Source: Roseicella frigidaeris (GTDB lineage: Bacteria; Pseudomonadota; Alphaproteobacteria; Acetobacterales; Acetobacteraceae). From it: a stretch of 64,000 nt of DNA. The translations under genes and the position numbers were made by a program. This document shows positions 43,275-51,229 of this stretch, piece after piece. The notes below the pieces were generated by a model. It saw only the letters and a program-made list of their open reading frames with translations. It did not search any database and was not told where the DNA came from. How positions within the stretch are numbered: position 1 is the first letter of the stretch; the number at the start of each line of letters is the position of its first letter. Location of the stretch: contig NZ_QLIX01000010.1 of NCBI RefSeq assembly GCF_003258945.1, forward strand, positions 103,880-167,879, read 5' to 3'.

Positions 43275-43845
43275 GTCGCACCGGGGGCCGCACCAGGGGC
43301 CGCAGATGGGGCCGCAGAGGCCCGTGGCAGAGCCAGATGGCGCGCAGCGTGCCGAGCGGCGAGACCGGGCCGAGGCCGGGGAAGCGGCGGCGGCGCAGCG
43401 CATGCTCGCCGAGGAAGAGGCCGAGGCAGGCAAGCGGCTGCAGCCGGGCGAGCGGCCCGGCCCCGCCGAGGCCGGCGGCGGCGAGGAAGCCGAGCGCGAA
43501 GCCGCCGAGCAGCAGGGCCCAGAGCAGGGTCAGCCGCCGCGTGTAGCGCCCATCGGCATCCGGCATCCCGGCCGCGTCGCAGCGGGCGTAGCGCGAGACC
43601 AGCGGCTCGCGGCCCGGGCGCAGCGTCAGGCCGAAGCGGAGGCAGGCGAGAAGGTTGCCAAGGGCGGCGAGCAGCGCCGGCCCGGCCTGGCCGGCGAGGT
43701 CGAGCAGCGCCGCCCCGGCCGCGGCCTCCAGCCCGAGCAGCAGGAGGAGGGCGAGGAGCGCCCCGCCCGCGGCGGCCGGACCGCCCGCGGCGCCGCCCGT
43801 GCCGGCCCCGATGCCGGCCCCATTGCCGGCCCCATTGCCGGCCAT
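43264..43845 (-). CDS. Membrane protein of the aryl polyene locus (COG4648-like)
   Basis: 193 residues from ATG 43845, overlapping the ligase start by 11 nt. It has four or so hydrophobic helices (GGALLALLLLLGLEAAAGAA; LLWALLLGGFALGFLAAAGL) and the middle segment LRFGLTLRPGREPLVSRYAR with TRRLTLLWALLL that characterise the COG4648 proteins of aryl polyene clusters. A GNGA-type low-complexity run starts it. Its task in pigment synthesis is not known. Confidence 0.78.
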   Translation of the reverse strand: MAGNGAGNGAGIGAGTGGAAGGPAAAGGALLALLLLLGLEAAAGAALLDLAGQAGPALLAALGNLLACLRFGLTLRPGREPLVSRYARCDAAGMPDADGRYTRRLTLLWALLLGGFALGFLAAAGLGGAGPLARLQPLACLGLFLGEHALRRRRFPGLGPVSPLGTLRAIWLCHGPLRPHLRPLVRPPVRHGA

Positions 43846-43849
43846 GCCG

Positions 43850-44155
43850 TCACCGCGCCCGATGCGTCTCGATATACGCCGAGAGGCTGCGCAGCGAGGC
43901 GAAGATGCGGTGGTTGCGCTCATCGTCGGACCGCAGCTTCACGTCGTAGGTTTTCGAGACGGCGAGGGCGATCTCCAGCGCGTCGATCGAATCGAGGCCC
44001 AGCCCCTGGTTGAACAGCGGCGCCTCCGGCGCGATCTCCTCCGGCGCCACCTCGAGCGACAGGACGGAGACGATCAGCCGGGCGAGATCGAGTTCCTGCG
44101 GCAGCAGCGCGGCGGGCGCGGCGATGGTCTCGGATGCGGGAGCGCCGGATGTCAT
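43850..44155 (-). CDS. Acyl carrier protein of the aryl polyene locus
   Basis: 101 residues from ATG 44155. The phosphopantetheine site is LGLDSIDALEIALAV with Ser56, in the LGLDSID form typical of aryl polyene and fatty-acid-like ACPs. It should carry the growing polyene during extension. First gene of the operon: a promoter lies about 60-90 nt upstream. Typical clusters have two ACPs (ApeE and ApeF); only one is seen here. Confidence 0.92.
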   Translation of the reverse strand: MTSGAPASETIAAPAALLPQELDLARLIVSVLSLEVAPEEIAPEAPLFNQGLGLDSIDALEIALAVSKTYDVKLRSDDERNHRIFASLRSLSAYIETHRAR

Positions 44156-44217
44156 GGAACCGATATCACCTCGAATTCTGGATCGCCGCCCTGCTTGCAT
44201 CACGGCCAGTTTCTCGA

Positions 44218-44247
44218 TCGTTATCAGAACCTTGGACGGTCTGACAA
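44218..44247 (-). promoter_or_regulatory. Putative promoter of the aryl polyene operon
   Basis: On the minus strand TTGTCA (44242-44247) and TAACGA (44218-44223) are separated by 18 nt, close to a sigma-70 pattern, in the most AT-rich spot of the 180-nt gap between the ACP gene and the methyltransferase gene. It would give a leader of about 55 nt. Confidence 0.5.
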
Positions 44248-44334
44248 GGACGGTTCCGCGCCGGCGCCGAAAGCCGGCCCGCGCCCCTGTGCCCGCCCCG
44301 CCGCGCCCGGTCCGTGCGCCGGCGCACGGCGCCG

Positions 44335-45063
44335 TCACGCGGGCGGCGCGGCCGGACCCACGGCCCCCCGCCGCTCCGCCCGCAGCAGCATGTTGGGCAG
44401 CGGCGTGCCGGCCCAGCAGGGCGTGACGGTGACGCCGAAGCCGGCCTCCTCCAGCAGGTGGCGCAGCGCCGGCAGCGGCAGCGGACGGATCTCGACGCCG
44501 TCGCCGCGCACCCGCCGCCCGAGCCGCTCCATGGCGAAGCCGAGGCGGGCGCGCCAGCCGAGGGACGGATCGAAGGCGCGGATCAGGATGCGCCGGCGCG
44601 CCGCCGCGGCGACCCGGGCGAGCAGCGCCCGCTGCGCCGGCTCGGGCATCTGCAGCAGCACGTCGATGAGCAGCACCGTGTCGCAGGCAGGCACCGGGGC
44701 GGTGGCGAGGTCGGCCTGCTCGAAGCGCGCCGGCAGGCCGGCCGCGGCCTGGCGCGCCTCGGCGATCTTGCCCGGGTTGCGGTCGAGCCCGACCAGGCGC
44801 TCGGCCGCGCCGGCGAGGAGCAGCGCCAGGCCGAGCTGGCCGCGGCCGCAGCCGCAATCGACCACCGCGCCGAAGGGCGTGGCGGCGCCGAGGGCGAGGA
44901 TCGCCGCGCTCGCCGGGTCGCGCCGTAGCTTGCCGCGCACGAAGCCGCGGGCGAAGCGCGAGGCGCCGGCATAGCGCGCGGCCACCTGCCCGGCGATCGC
45001 CGCGAGCGCGGCGGCCGGGAGGGGGCGGAGGGCAGCGCCCGGGGCCTCGGCGGGCAACGTCAC
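44335..45063 (-). CDS. Class I SAM-dependent methyltransferase
   Basis: 242 residues from GTG 45063, overlapping the UbiE-like gene stop (GTGA). SAM motif I is VVDCGCGRGQLGLALLLAG, followed by RLVGLDRNPGKIAEAR and DTVLLIDVLLQMP. Aryl polyene clusters usually encode a methyltransferase (ApeB) that modifies the aryl head; this enzyme or its partner upstream could do so. Acceptor is unproven. It ends 87 nt before the ACP operon promoter. Confidence 0.82.
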   Translation of the reverse strand: MTLPAEAPGAALRPLPAAALAAIAGQVAARYAGASRFARGFVRGKLRRDPASAAILALGAATPFGAVVDCGCGRGQLGLALLLAGAAERLVGLDRNPGKIAEARQAAAGLPARFEQADLATAPVPACDTVLLIDVLLQMPEPAQRALLARVAAAARRRILIRAFDPSLGWRARLGFAMERLGRRVRGDGVEIRPLPLPALRHLLEEAGFGVTVTPCWAGTPLPNMLLRAERRGAVGPAAPPA

Positions 45064-45839
45064 GGCGCCCCGTCGGGGCCCGTCGGGCGCTGCGCGACAT
45101 AGGCGCGGAACAGGCCGAACTGCGCCTCGCAGCCGACGCCGCGGAACCCCGCCTGGCGCAGCGCATCGAGGATGGCGGCGGGCGGCACGCAATGGTCGAT
45201 CGTGTCCCAGTAGTACTGCATCAGCCGCCGCGCCCCCTCGCCGCCCCGCCGGCCGCCGCCGAGCCGGGCGCTGACCGCCGGCACGACGCGCCCGAGATAG
45301 AACCGCGCCGCGGCATAGGCGAGGCGTCCCTCCGGCCGCGCGATCTCGAGCAGCAGCAGCCGGCCGCCGGGCCGCAGCACGCGGCGGTACTCGGCGAAGG
45401 CGACGGGCAGCGAGGCGACGTGCCGCAGCGCGTAGCCCATGCTGAGGAAATCGAAGGCCGCATCGCCGAGGGGCAGCGCCTCGGCGCGGCCGGCGACGAG
45501 GCGGATCGGCAGGCCGCGCCGCGCCTGCCGCAGCATCTCGGGGCTGAGATCGAGGCCGGTGACCTCGCCCCGGCCGCCGAGGACCCGCAGCGCCTCCCGC
45601 GCCACCAGCCCGGTGCCGACCGCGACGTCGAGCACCCGGTCGCCCGGCCGCAGCCCGGCGCGCCGCAGCGCCTGCCGCCGGTACCAGCCGCCCGAGCCGA
45701 AGGAGCAGGCGGCGTTGATGCGGTCGTAGACATCGGCCGTCTCGGCGAAGAGGCGGCGCACGAAGGGATCGCGCTCGGCGGCCGTGCCATAGAAGCGGGT
45801 GAGCGGCGGATGCGGCGCTGCCGGGCCAGGCTCCGTCAT
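45060..45839 (-). CDS. UbiE/COQ5-like methyltransferase
   Basis: 259 residues. FAETADVYDRINAACSFGSG, GDRVLDVAVGTGLVAREAL and SMGYALRHVASLPVAFAEYR are the UbiE/COQ5 pattern; YWDTIDHCVPPAAILDALRQ is C-terminal. True UbiE acts in ubiquinone and menaquinone synthesis, but co-transcription with another methyltransferase inside a pigment locus suggests a specialised role, such as methylating the aryl group. The divergent acyltransferase starts 141 nt upstream. Confidence 0.8.
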   Translation of the reverse strand: MTEPGPAAPHPPLTRFYGTAAERDPFVRRLFAETADVYDRINAACSFGSGGWYRRQALRRAGLRPGDRVLDVAVGTGLVAREALRVLGGRGEVTGLDLSPEMLRQARRGLPIRLVAGRAEALPLGDAAFDFLSMGYALRHVASLPVAFAEYRRVLRPGGRLLLLEIARPEGRLAYAAARFYLGRVVPAVSARLGGGRRGGEGARRLMQYYWDTIDHCVPPAAILDALRQAGFRGVGCEAQFGLFRAYVAQRPTGPDGAP

Positions 45840-45980
45840 CGTGCCCGCGTCATCCTGCCTGCGTCATCGTGGTGCTGCGGCTCCTGCGCGGGACGGCGGA
45901 ATCCCCGGACGCGCGAGGCGGTTTTGCCACTTCACCTCGCGGGGCCGCGAAACTACGCTGCGGGCCCAGACGAGGCAATA

Positions 45981-46847
45981 ATGCAACCAACCGGCCCGCG
46001 CCCCACTGGTCCGCGCCCCACCGGCCTCTCCTCGATCGGCCCCTCCCCGACCGGTCCTGCCTCGACCGACACCCTCGCGACCGGCGCCGGCACGGCCCCG
46101 GCGGCGGGCCGGGCGAAGGGCCTCGCGGCGCTCTATTACGGCATCGCCTTCCATCTCTGCCTGCTCGTCTTCGGGCTGACCAGCCTGGCCTGGAGCCTGC
46201 CCGCCGGCCTGCTGCACCGACTGCTGCCGCGGCGCTGGGGCGAGCCGCTCGGCCAGGCGGCGATCGCCACCGGCTTCCGCTTCTTCCTCGGCGTCATGCG
46301 GCTGACCGGCGTGCTGCGCGCCGACCTCTCGGCGCTCGACGCGCTGCGGCGGGAGGGCGGGCTGGTCATCGCCGCCAATCACCCGACCATGCTGGATGCG
46401 GTGCTGCTGGTCTCGCGCCTGCCGCGCGCCGTCTGCATCACCAAGGCGTCGCTCTGGACCAACCCCTTCCTCGGCGGCGGCATCCGCCTCGCCGGCTACG
46501 TCCCGAACGACGCGCCGCTCGGCATGATCCGCCGCGCCGCGACGGCGGTGCAGGGCGGCCGGCAGCTCATGATCTTCCCGGAAGGCTCGCGCACGCGGCA
46601 GGCGCCGGTCGATGCCTTCCACCGCAGCTTCGCGGTCATCGCCCGGGCCACCCGGGCGCCGGTGCAGACGGTGCTGATCGAGGCCGAGAGCCCCTATCTG
46701 CGCAAGGGCTGGCCGCTGTTCCGCCGCCCCGCCCTGCCGCTCGTCTTCCGCGTCCGGCTCGGCCGGCGCTTCGAGCCGGTGGCCGATCCCGACCGCTTCG
46801 TCGCCCGGCTCGAGAGCCATGTCCGCGCCGAGCTCGGCGGAGGATGA
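45981..46847 (+). CDS. 1-acyl-glycerol-3-phosphate acyltransferase family protein
   Basis: PlsC-like membrane acyltransferase of 288 residues from ATG 45981. The motifs are AANHPTMLDAVLLV (HX4D), TKASLWTNPFLGGGIRLAGY, and FPEGSRTRQAPVDAFHRSFA. The first 45 residues are a TGPRPTGPRP-like repeat with no counterpart in the family. In aryl polyene clusters an acyltransferase of this type is often fused to a glycosyltransferase (ApeJ); here the two are separate but overlapping genes, so they likely build the lipid anchor together. Confidence 0.82.
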   Translation: MQPTGPRPTGPRPTGLSSIGPSPTGPASTDTLATGAGTAPAAGRAKGLAALYYGIAFHLCLLVFGLTSLAWSLPAGLLHRLLPRRWGEPLGQAAIATGFRFFLGVMRLTGVLRADLSALDALRREGGLVIAANHPTMLDAVLLVSRLPRAVCITKASLWTNPFLGGGIRLAGYVPNDAPLGMIRRAATAVQGGRQLMIFPEGSRTRQAPVDAFHRSFAVIARATRAPVQTVLIEAESPYLRKGWPLFRRPALPLVFRVRLGRRFEPVADPDRFVARLESHVRAELGGG

Positions 46848-47644
46848 CGCGGCCGATGCCGGCCCCGCGCCCGCTGGTCCTGATCCCGAGCTACAACACC
46901 GGGCCGCTGGTGCTGCGCACGGTGCGGCAGGCGCGCGCCGCCTGGAGCCCGGTCTGGGTGGTGGTGGACGGCAGCACCGATGGCAGCGGGGCGTTGCTCG
47001 AGAACCTCGCCCGCGGCGATCCCGGGCTGCGGGTGATCCGGCTGCCGGCCAACCGCGGCAAGGGCGCGGCGGTGCTGGAGGGGCTGCGCGCGGCGCTCGC
47101 CGAGGGCTTCACCCATGCGCTCGTCATGGATGCCGACGGGCAGCATCCGGCGGACTGCATCCCGGCGATGCTCGCCGCCTCGCGCGCCGCGCCGGCGGCG
47201 ATGATCCTCGGCGACCCGCGCTTCGGGCCGGAGGCGCCGCTGGTCCGGCTGCATGGCCGGCGGATCTCCAACTGGTGGGCGCGCGTCGAGACGCTCGGCG
47301 GCGGCATCGGCGACGTGCTCTTCGGCTTCCGCGTCTACCCGATCGCGCCGCTGGTCGGGATCATGCGGCAGAGCCGCTGGATGCGGCATTTCGACTTCGA
47401 CCCAGAAGCGGCGGTGCGGCTCTCCTGGCTGGGCGTGCCGGCCATCAACCGGCCGGTCCCCTGCCGCTACCTGCGGCCGGAGGAGGGCGGCGTCTCGCAC
47501 TTCCACTACCTGCGCGACAATCTCCGCCTCACCTGGATGCATGCGCGGCTGGTGCTCGGCATGCTGCGGCGCGCGCCCCGGCTGCTCAGGCGTCGCCGGC
47601 TGCGGCGTCGCGCGGCACCGCCTGCCGCAGCGACACCGCGCTGA
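46844..47644 (+). CDS. Family 2 glycosyltransferase
   Basis: 266 residues, cytosolic GT-A fold. ATG 46844 overlaps the acyltransferase stop. LVLIPSYNTGPLVLRTVRQA, VVVDGSTDGSGALLENLA, LPANRGKGAAVLEGLRAAL and VMDADGQHPADCIPAM (DxD-type metal site) match polyprenol-type GT2 enzymes. It may glycosylate the polyene or its anchor. Its last 59 nt run against the convergent deacetylase gene. Confidence 0.84.
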   Translation: MTRPMPAPRPLVLIPSYNTGPLVLRTVRQARAAWSPVWVVVDGSTDGSGALLENLARGDPGLRVIRLPANRGKGAAVLEGLRAALAEGFTHALVMDADGQHPADCIPAMLAASRAAPAAMILGDPRFGPEAPLVRLHGRRISNWWARVETLGGGIGDVLFGFRVYPIAPLVGIMRQSRWMRHFDFDPEAAVRLSWLGVPAINRPVPCRYLRPEEGGVSHFHYLRDNLRLTWMHARLVLGMLRRAPRLLRRRRLRRRAAPPAAATPR

Positions 47645-48515
47645 GGCCGCGCCGGGCGAGCGCCTCGAGCAGCGCCGGCAGCACCGCGAGGGCCGGCGTC
47701 CCGCGCCGGCCCGGCCGGTCGTGCAGCACCAGGATGTCGCCCTCCCCGAGATTGCGCAGGAGGCGGGCGATCACCCGCTCCGGCCGGGCGCAGGCCGTGT
47801 CGTAGCCGCGCCGCGTCCAGGTGACGAGGCGGAGGCCGGCGCGCCAGAGCACCGGGTCGAGCAGCGGGCTGCGGATGCCGGCCGGCGGGCGGAAGAAGCG
47901 CGGCGCCTCGCCGGCGGCCGCGGCGATCGCCGCCTGCGCCTGGGCGATCTCCCGCCGCATCGCCCCCGGCCCCCAGGCGCCGAAGCTCAGCGGATGCGAA
48001 TGGGTGTGGTTCTCGACGCTGTGGCCGCGCGCCCGGATCTCCCGCACCAGGGCGGGATGCCGCTCGGCGAGATGGCCGAGGACGAAGAAGCTGGCCTTGG
48101 CGCCGTGCCGGTCCAGCAGGTCGAGGATGCGCGGCGTCACCGCCGGGTCGGGGCCGTCGTCGAAGGTGAGGGCCACGGGCCGCGTCGCGGGGTCGCGCGC
48201 CGGCGGCAGGCGGGTGAGGTTCGGGCCGAGCAGGGCGCTGCGCGGCCGCATGCCGAGGCCGAGCAGGGCATGGTTGCCGAGCAGCAGCCCGGCGAGGCCC
48301 GGCCAGTCCTGCGGCGAGGCCAGGCCGGCGCCGAGCGCCAGGGCATGCACGAGCAGGGAGGCGCGGATGGCCGGCGCCGGGCGCCAGCCCGCGCCCGCCT
48401 CCCAGGCGGCGCCGAGCCCGCCCGGCAGCGGCGCGCCGGCCCTGGCCTCCAGCGCCGCCGCGGCGGCCCCGGGGCCGGGTTCGGTCCCCGGCGGAAGAAG
48501 GCGGAGGGGACGCAC
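47586..48515 (-). CDS. Polysaccharide deacetylase (NodB fold)
   Basis: 309 residues from GTG 48515, with GAGGAG about 10 nt upstream. The first 90 residues contain hydrophobic segments (SLLVHALALGAGLA; GLAGLLLGNHALLGLG) that may anchor it. The NodB domain then shows TFDDGPDPAVTP, NHTHSHPLSFG (two metal His), RFFRPPAGIRSP and ILVLHDRPGRRG. Usually removes acetyl or similar groups from N-acetyl sugars. Being inside the pigment locus suggests action on the sugar of the product, but a cell-wall role is possible. Overlaps the GT2 gene tail to tail. Confidence 0.8.
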   Translation of the reverse strand: MRPLRLLPPGTEPGPGAAAAALEARAGAPLPGGLGAAWEAGAGWRPAPAIRASLLVHALALGAGLASPQDWPGLAGLLLGNHALLGLGMRPRSALLGPNLTRLPPARDPATRPVALTFDDGPDPAVTPRILDLLDRHGAKASFFVLGHLAERHPALVREIRARGHSVENHTHSHPLSFGAWGPGAMRREIAQAQAAIAAAAGEAPRFFRPPAGIRSPLLDPVLWRAGLRLVTWTRRGYDTACARPERVIARLLRNLGEGDILVLHDRPGRRGTPALAVLPALLEALARRGLSAVSLRQAVPRDAAAGDA

Positions 48516-48563
48516 CGCGCTGACTGCTCCTCGATCCCTGACGCCCCAGGGCCCCGAGGCCTG

Positions 48564-48602
48564 GAGCAGATCCCGATCGGGTGGACTCACCTGATCGGGT
48601 GA
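48564..48602. repeat. Family C hairpin repeat, second copy
   Basis: Reverse-complement counterpart of 15576-15614, same length of 39 nt with four substitutions. It lies just upstream of the deacetylase start and downstream of the halogenase terminator. It retains a stem with one mismatched pair. Confidence 0.75.
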
Positions 48603-48611
48603 AGATGCCCT

Positions 48612-48663
48612 GAAAACAAAGCCTGGGGCGCTTCTCCTGAACCGGTGTTCAGGGGAGGCGCCC
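48612..48663 (-). terminator. Intrinsic terminator downstream of the halogenase-like gene
   Basis: GGGCGCTTCTCCTGAA (48626-48641) pairs with TTCAGGGGAGGCGCCC (48648-48663) with two G-T pairs and a 6-nt loop. On the minus strand it is followed after a few bases by TTTGTTTT. It lies 85 nt beyond the halogenase stop. Confidence 0.75.
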
Positions 48664-48747
48664 TAGCAGCCCAGGACCATCCGGGCGCCCGCCGCCGTTA
48701 CACCATGATGATGGCGATCGGAAAGCGGCGGTTCCGCGGCGCCGGCC

Positions 48748-50079
48748 TCAGCCGCGCTCCGCCCCCAGGGCCTCCGGCATCGCCGGGCCGAGCCCGATCC
48801 GGCGCAGCGCGGTCAGCGCGTGATAGGCCGCCTTGAAGGCCAGCACCGGCAGCTCCGCCCGCAGGCTGCCGCGCAGGTTGCCGGCCAGCATGTTCACCAC
48901 CCCGTCCCGCATCCAGAAGAAATTCGAGGGGGCGAGGAACATCGAGCGCAGCACCGGGTCGTTCACCCGGTAGATCAGCCAGCTGATGCGGTCCATGGCG
49001 GCGGCGAGGTCGCGGTTGGTCCGCCGCGCCAGGGCCCGGCCGCGCGCCGGGTCGTCGAGCCAGGCATCGGCGGCCTGCGCCCCGAGCTCGCCGGCGGTCA
49101 TCGCCATCAGCACGCCGGTCGAGAACATCGGGTCGACGAAGCCATAGGCGTCGCCGATCATGAGGAAGCCGTCGCCGGTCCCGACGCGGGCGCGGTAGCT
49201 GTAATTCGCCGTGCTGAAGACCTCGGAGGCCAGGCGGGCGCCGCGCATGCGGGCCGCGACGGTGGGGCTGGCGGCGATGCGCGCCATGAGCAGCTCGGCC
49301 GGGGTGCCGCTGCGGCCCTTCCAGGCGCTCTGGTTGCCGACGAAGCCGACGCTGGTGACGCCCCCCTGCAACGGGATGATCCAGAACCAGCCATCCTCGG
49401 CGAGGTGGATGCTGATATAGCCCTCGAACTCCGCCTCCCGCCGCGCGACGCCCTCGAAATGCGCATAGGCGGCGGCGGTGTTGTTGTACCTGTTCGCGCT
49501 CTTCACCCGCATGCGGCTGGCGAGGAAGGTGTCGCGGCCGGAGGCGTCCAGCACGTAGCGGGCCGCGACGGCGAGGGGCGTGCCATCCTCCCGGCGCGCC
49601 CGGACCACCGCCCTCTCCTCCATGCCCTCCCCCGTCCCCTCTGGGGCGAAGTCGATGCCGGTCGCCTGGGTGCGCTGCAGGGCCTGGGCGCCGCGGCGCG
49701 CGGCATTCTCGAACAGGATGTGGTCGAACTCGGCGCGCTTCACCTGCCAGGCGAAGGTCCGGTCCCGGTCGAGGGCGCGGGCGAAGGGGAAGGCCTGGCT
49801 GCGGCCGGTGCGGTCGGAGACGAACTCGGCCCCCGGCTTGTGCACGCCGATGCGGCCGATCTCGGGCAGCACGCCGAGGCGCTCGAGGATGTCGAGGTTG
49901 CGCGGCAGCAGGCTCTCGCCGATGTGGAAGCGGGGATGCGCCTCCTTCTCGAGCAGCACCACCGCCCGGCCCCGCATCGCCAGCATCGCCGCCGCGGTCG
50001 ATCCCGCCGGCCCGCCGCCGATGACGACGACATCGGCGGCGAGGCGGTCCGGCCCCGCCTCCGGCGCCGCGTCGGTCAC
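48748..50079 (-). CDS. Flavin-dependent halogenase-like oxidoreductase
   Basis: 443 residues, cytosolic FAD enzyme. VVVIGGGPAGSTAAAML binds FAD; FHIGESLLPRNLDILERLGV, Lys81 in VHKPGAEF, and the halogenase signature WxWxIP as GWFWIIPL (231-236) follow. YGFVDPMFSTGVLMAMTAG is the second FAD-binding block. Lys81 fits the lysine that guides hypohalous acid in known halogenases; the chemistry is nonetheless inferred, since some relatives are reductases or monooxygenases. Xanthomonadin-type aryl polyenes are brominated, so halogenation of the pigment head is a fitting hypothesis. Confidence 0.75.
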   Translation of the reverse strand: MTDAAPEAGPDRLAADVVVIGGGPAGSTAAAMLAMRGRAVVLLEKEAHPRFHIGESLLPRNLDILERLGVLPEIGRIGVHKPGAEFVSDRTGRSQAFPFARALDRDRTFAWQVKRAEFDHILFENAARRGAQALQRTQATGIDFAPEGTGEGMEERAVVRARREDGTPLAVAARYVLDASGRDTFLASRMRVKSANRYNNTAAAYAHFEGVARREAEFEGYISIHLAEDGWFWIIPLQGGVTSVGFVGNQSAWKGRSGTPAELLMARIAASPTVAARMRGARLASEVFSTANYSYRARVGTGDGFLMIGDAYGFVDPMFSTGVLMAMTAGELGAQAADAWLDDPARGRALARRTNRDLAAAMDRISWLIYRVNDPVLRSMFLAPSNFFWMRDGVVNMLAGNLRGSLRAELPVLAFKAAYHALTALRRIGLGPAMPEALGAERG

Positions 50080-50136
50080 GGCGTCATCGTTGCATCGGTG
50101 CGCATGCCGGAGTCTCCCCCGGCGGCCCGGCCATGG

Positions 50137-50595
50137 TCAAGCGGCCGGCGCGGCCCGCCGCTCCTTCATGGCGAAGACGCCGCTGACCCGGGCCACCCGC
50201 TTGCCGTCGGCCAGCATCTCCCCCTCGGTGAAGGCGATGCTGCGGCCGAGGCGGGTCACCCGGGCGCGGGTCTCGAGCCAGCAGCCCTCCTTCGGCGGGC
50301 CGATGAAATCGACCGAGAGCGTCACGGTCGAGAGCGCGGCGCGCGGCAGCCCGGCCCGCTCCCGCGCGACGGCCACGGCATGCACCAAAGCGAGGTCGGC
50401 GAGGCTGGCGACGAAGCCGCCATGCGCGCCGCCCATCGAGTTGCTGTGCCGGTGCTGCACCCGGATGCCGAGCGCGGTGTAGTCCTCGGCCCGGTGCGAG
50501 AAGAAGGGCCCGAGCGCCTGGGCATAGGGGCCGCCATGGCTCGCCGGCACGAAGCCGGGCGGCGTCTCGGGGGCGAGGCTGGCGGGCTGGTCCAT
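50137..50595 (-). CDS. PaaI-family thioesterase
   Basis: Hotdog thioesterase of 152 residues from ATG 50595. NSMGGAHGGFVASLADLALV is the PaaI motif (HGG with an acidic residue on the central helix), and LSVDFIGPPKEGCWLETRAR completes it. It probably hydrolyses aryl- or acyl-CoA. It is upstream of the halogenase in the same direction, 57 nt apart, and could be the cluster's thioesterase (ApeK role) or an unlinked housekeeping enzyme. Confidence 0.82.
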   Translation of the reverse strand: MDQPASLAPETPPGFVPASHGGPYAQALGPFFSHRAEDYTALGIRVQHRHSNSMGGAHGGFVASLADLALVHAVAVARERAGLPRAALSTVTLSVDFIGPPKEGCWLETRARVTRLGRSIAFTEGEMLADGKRVARVSGVFAMKERRAAPAA

Positions 50596-50754
50596 TCCGG
50601 GATCCGTGCGGTTGTGCGCCGCACACTCGCCCGGCCGGGCGGCGCGGTCCAGGGGGCGGCGCGGGCGGGCGCACCCCTTCCCTTCCGGGCGCGGCCGCGC
50701 GAAGGTCCCGCCGCGCCGCGAGGATGGCGGCCCAGATAGGGAGGGAAAGCCTGC

Positions 50755-51135
50755 GTGTTCACCCACATCATGATCGGCAGCAACGACATCGCCCGGTCGA
50801 AGGCCTTCTACGACGCCCTGTTCGCGGCGATCGGCGGCAAGCCCGGCACGGTCGATCCGAAGGGGCGCCTGATCTACGTGCATAACGGCGGGCGCTTCAT
50901 GCTCACCCCGCCGATCGACGGCAAGGCGGCCACCCATGCCAATGGCGGCACGATCGGCTTCGCCATGGCGAGCCCGGCCGAGGCGGATGCCTGGCACGCG
51001 GCGGGGGTCGCGCATGGCGGCACCGCGATCGAGGATCCGCCCGGCGTGCGCGAGGGCGCCTCGGGCAAGCTCTACCTCGCCTATCTGCGGGACCCGGACG
51101 GCAACAAGCTCTGCGGCCTGCACCGGATGGGCTGA
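50755..51135 (+). CDS. VOC-family (glyoxalase-like) protein
   Basis: 126 residues from GTG 50755. HIMIGSNDIARSKAFYDALF, ATHANGGTIGFAMASPAEAD and YLAYLRDPDGNKLCGLHRM give a single-domain vicinal oxygen chelate fold, with His4 and a late Asp/Glu region as likely metal ligands. Members include glyoxalases, dioxygenases and resistance proteins, so no reaction can be given. It stands alone, divergent from the thioesterase gene. Confidence 0.82.
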   Translation: MFTHIMIGSNDIARSKAFYDALFAAIGGKPGTVDPKGRLIYVHNGGRFMLTPPIDGKAATHANGGTIGFAMASPAEADAWHAAGVAHGGTAIEDPPGVREGASGKLYLAYLRDPDGNKLCGLHRMG

Positions 51136-51148
51136 TCCCGGCGACACC

Positions 51149-51229
51149 GCCGCGCAGCGTCGCGGGGGCCCCGTGATCCGCGCCTGATCGAGCGGGCGTC
51201 CCAGCCTGCCGCGGCGACCCCGCGGCAGG
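51149..51229. repeat. Family B repeat, third copy, with terminator-like hairpin
   Basis: GTCGCGGGGGCCCCGTGA links it to the copies at 23.8 and 28.0 kb. CCTGCCGCGG (51205-51214) pairs perfectly with CCGCGGCAGG (51220-51229), abutting the phosphotransferase stop codon. It could terminate both the VOC and the phosphotransferase transcripts. Confidence 0.7.
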
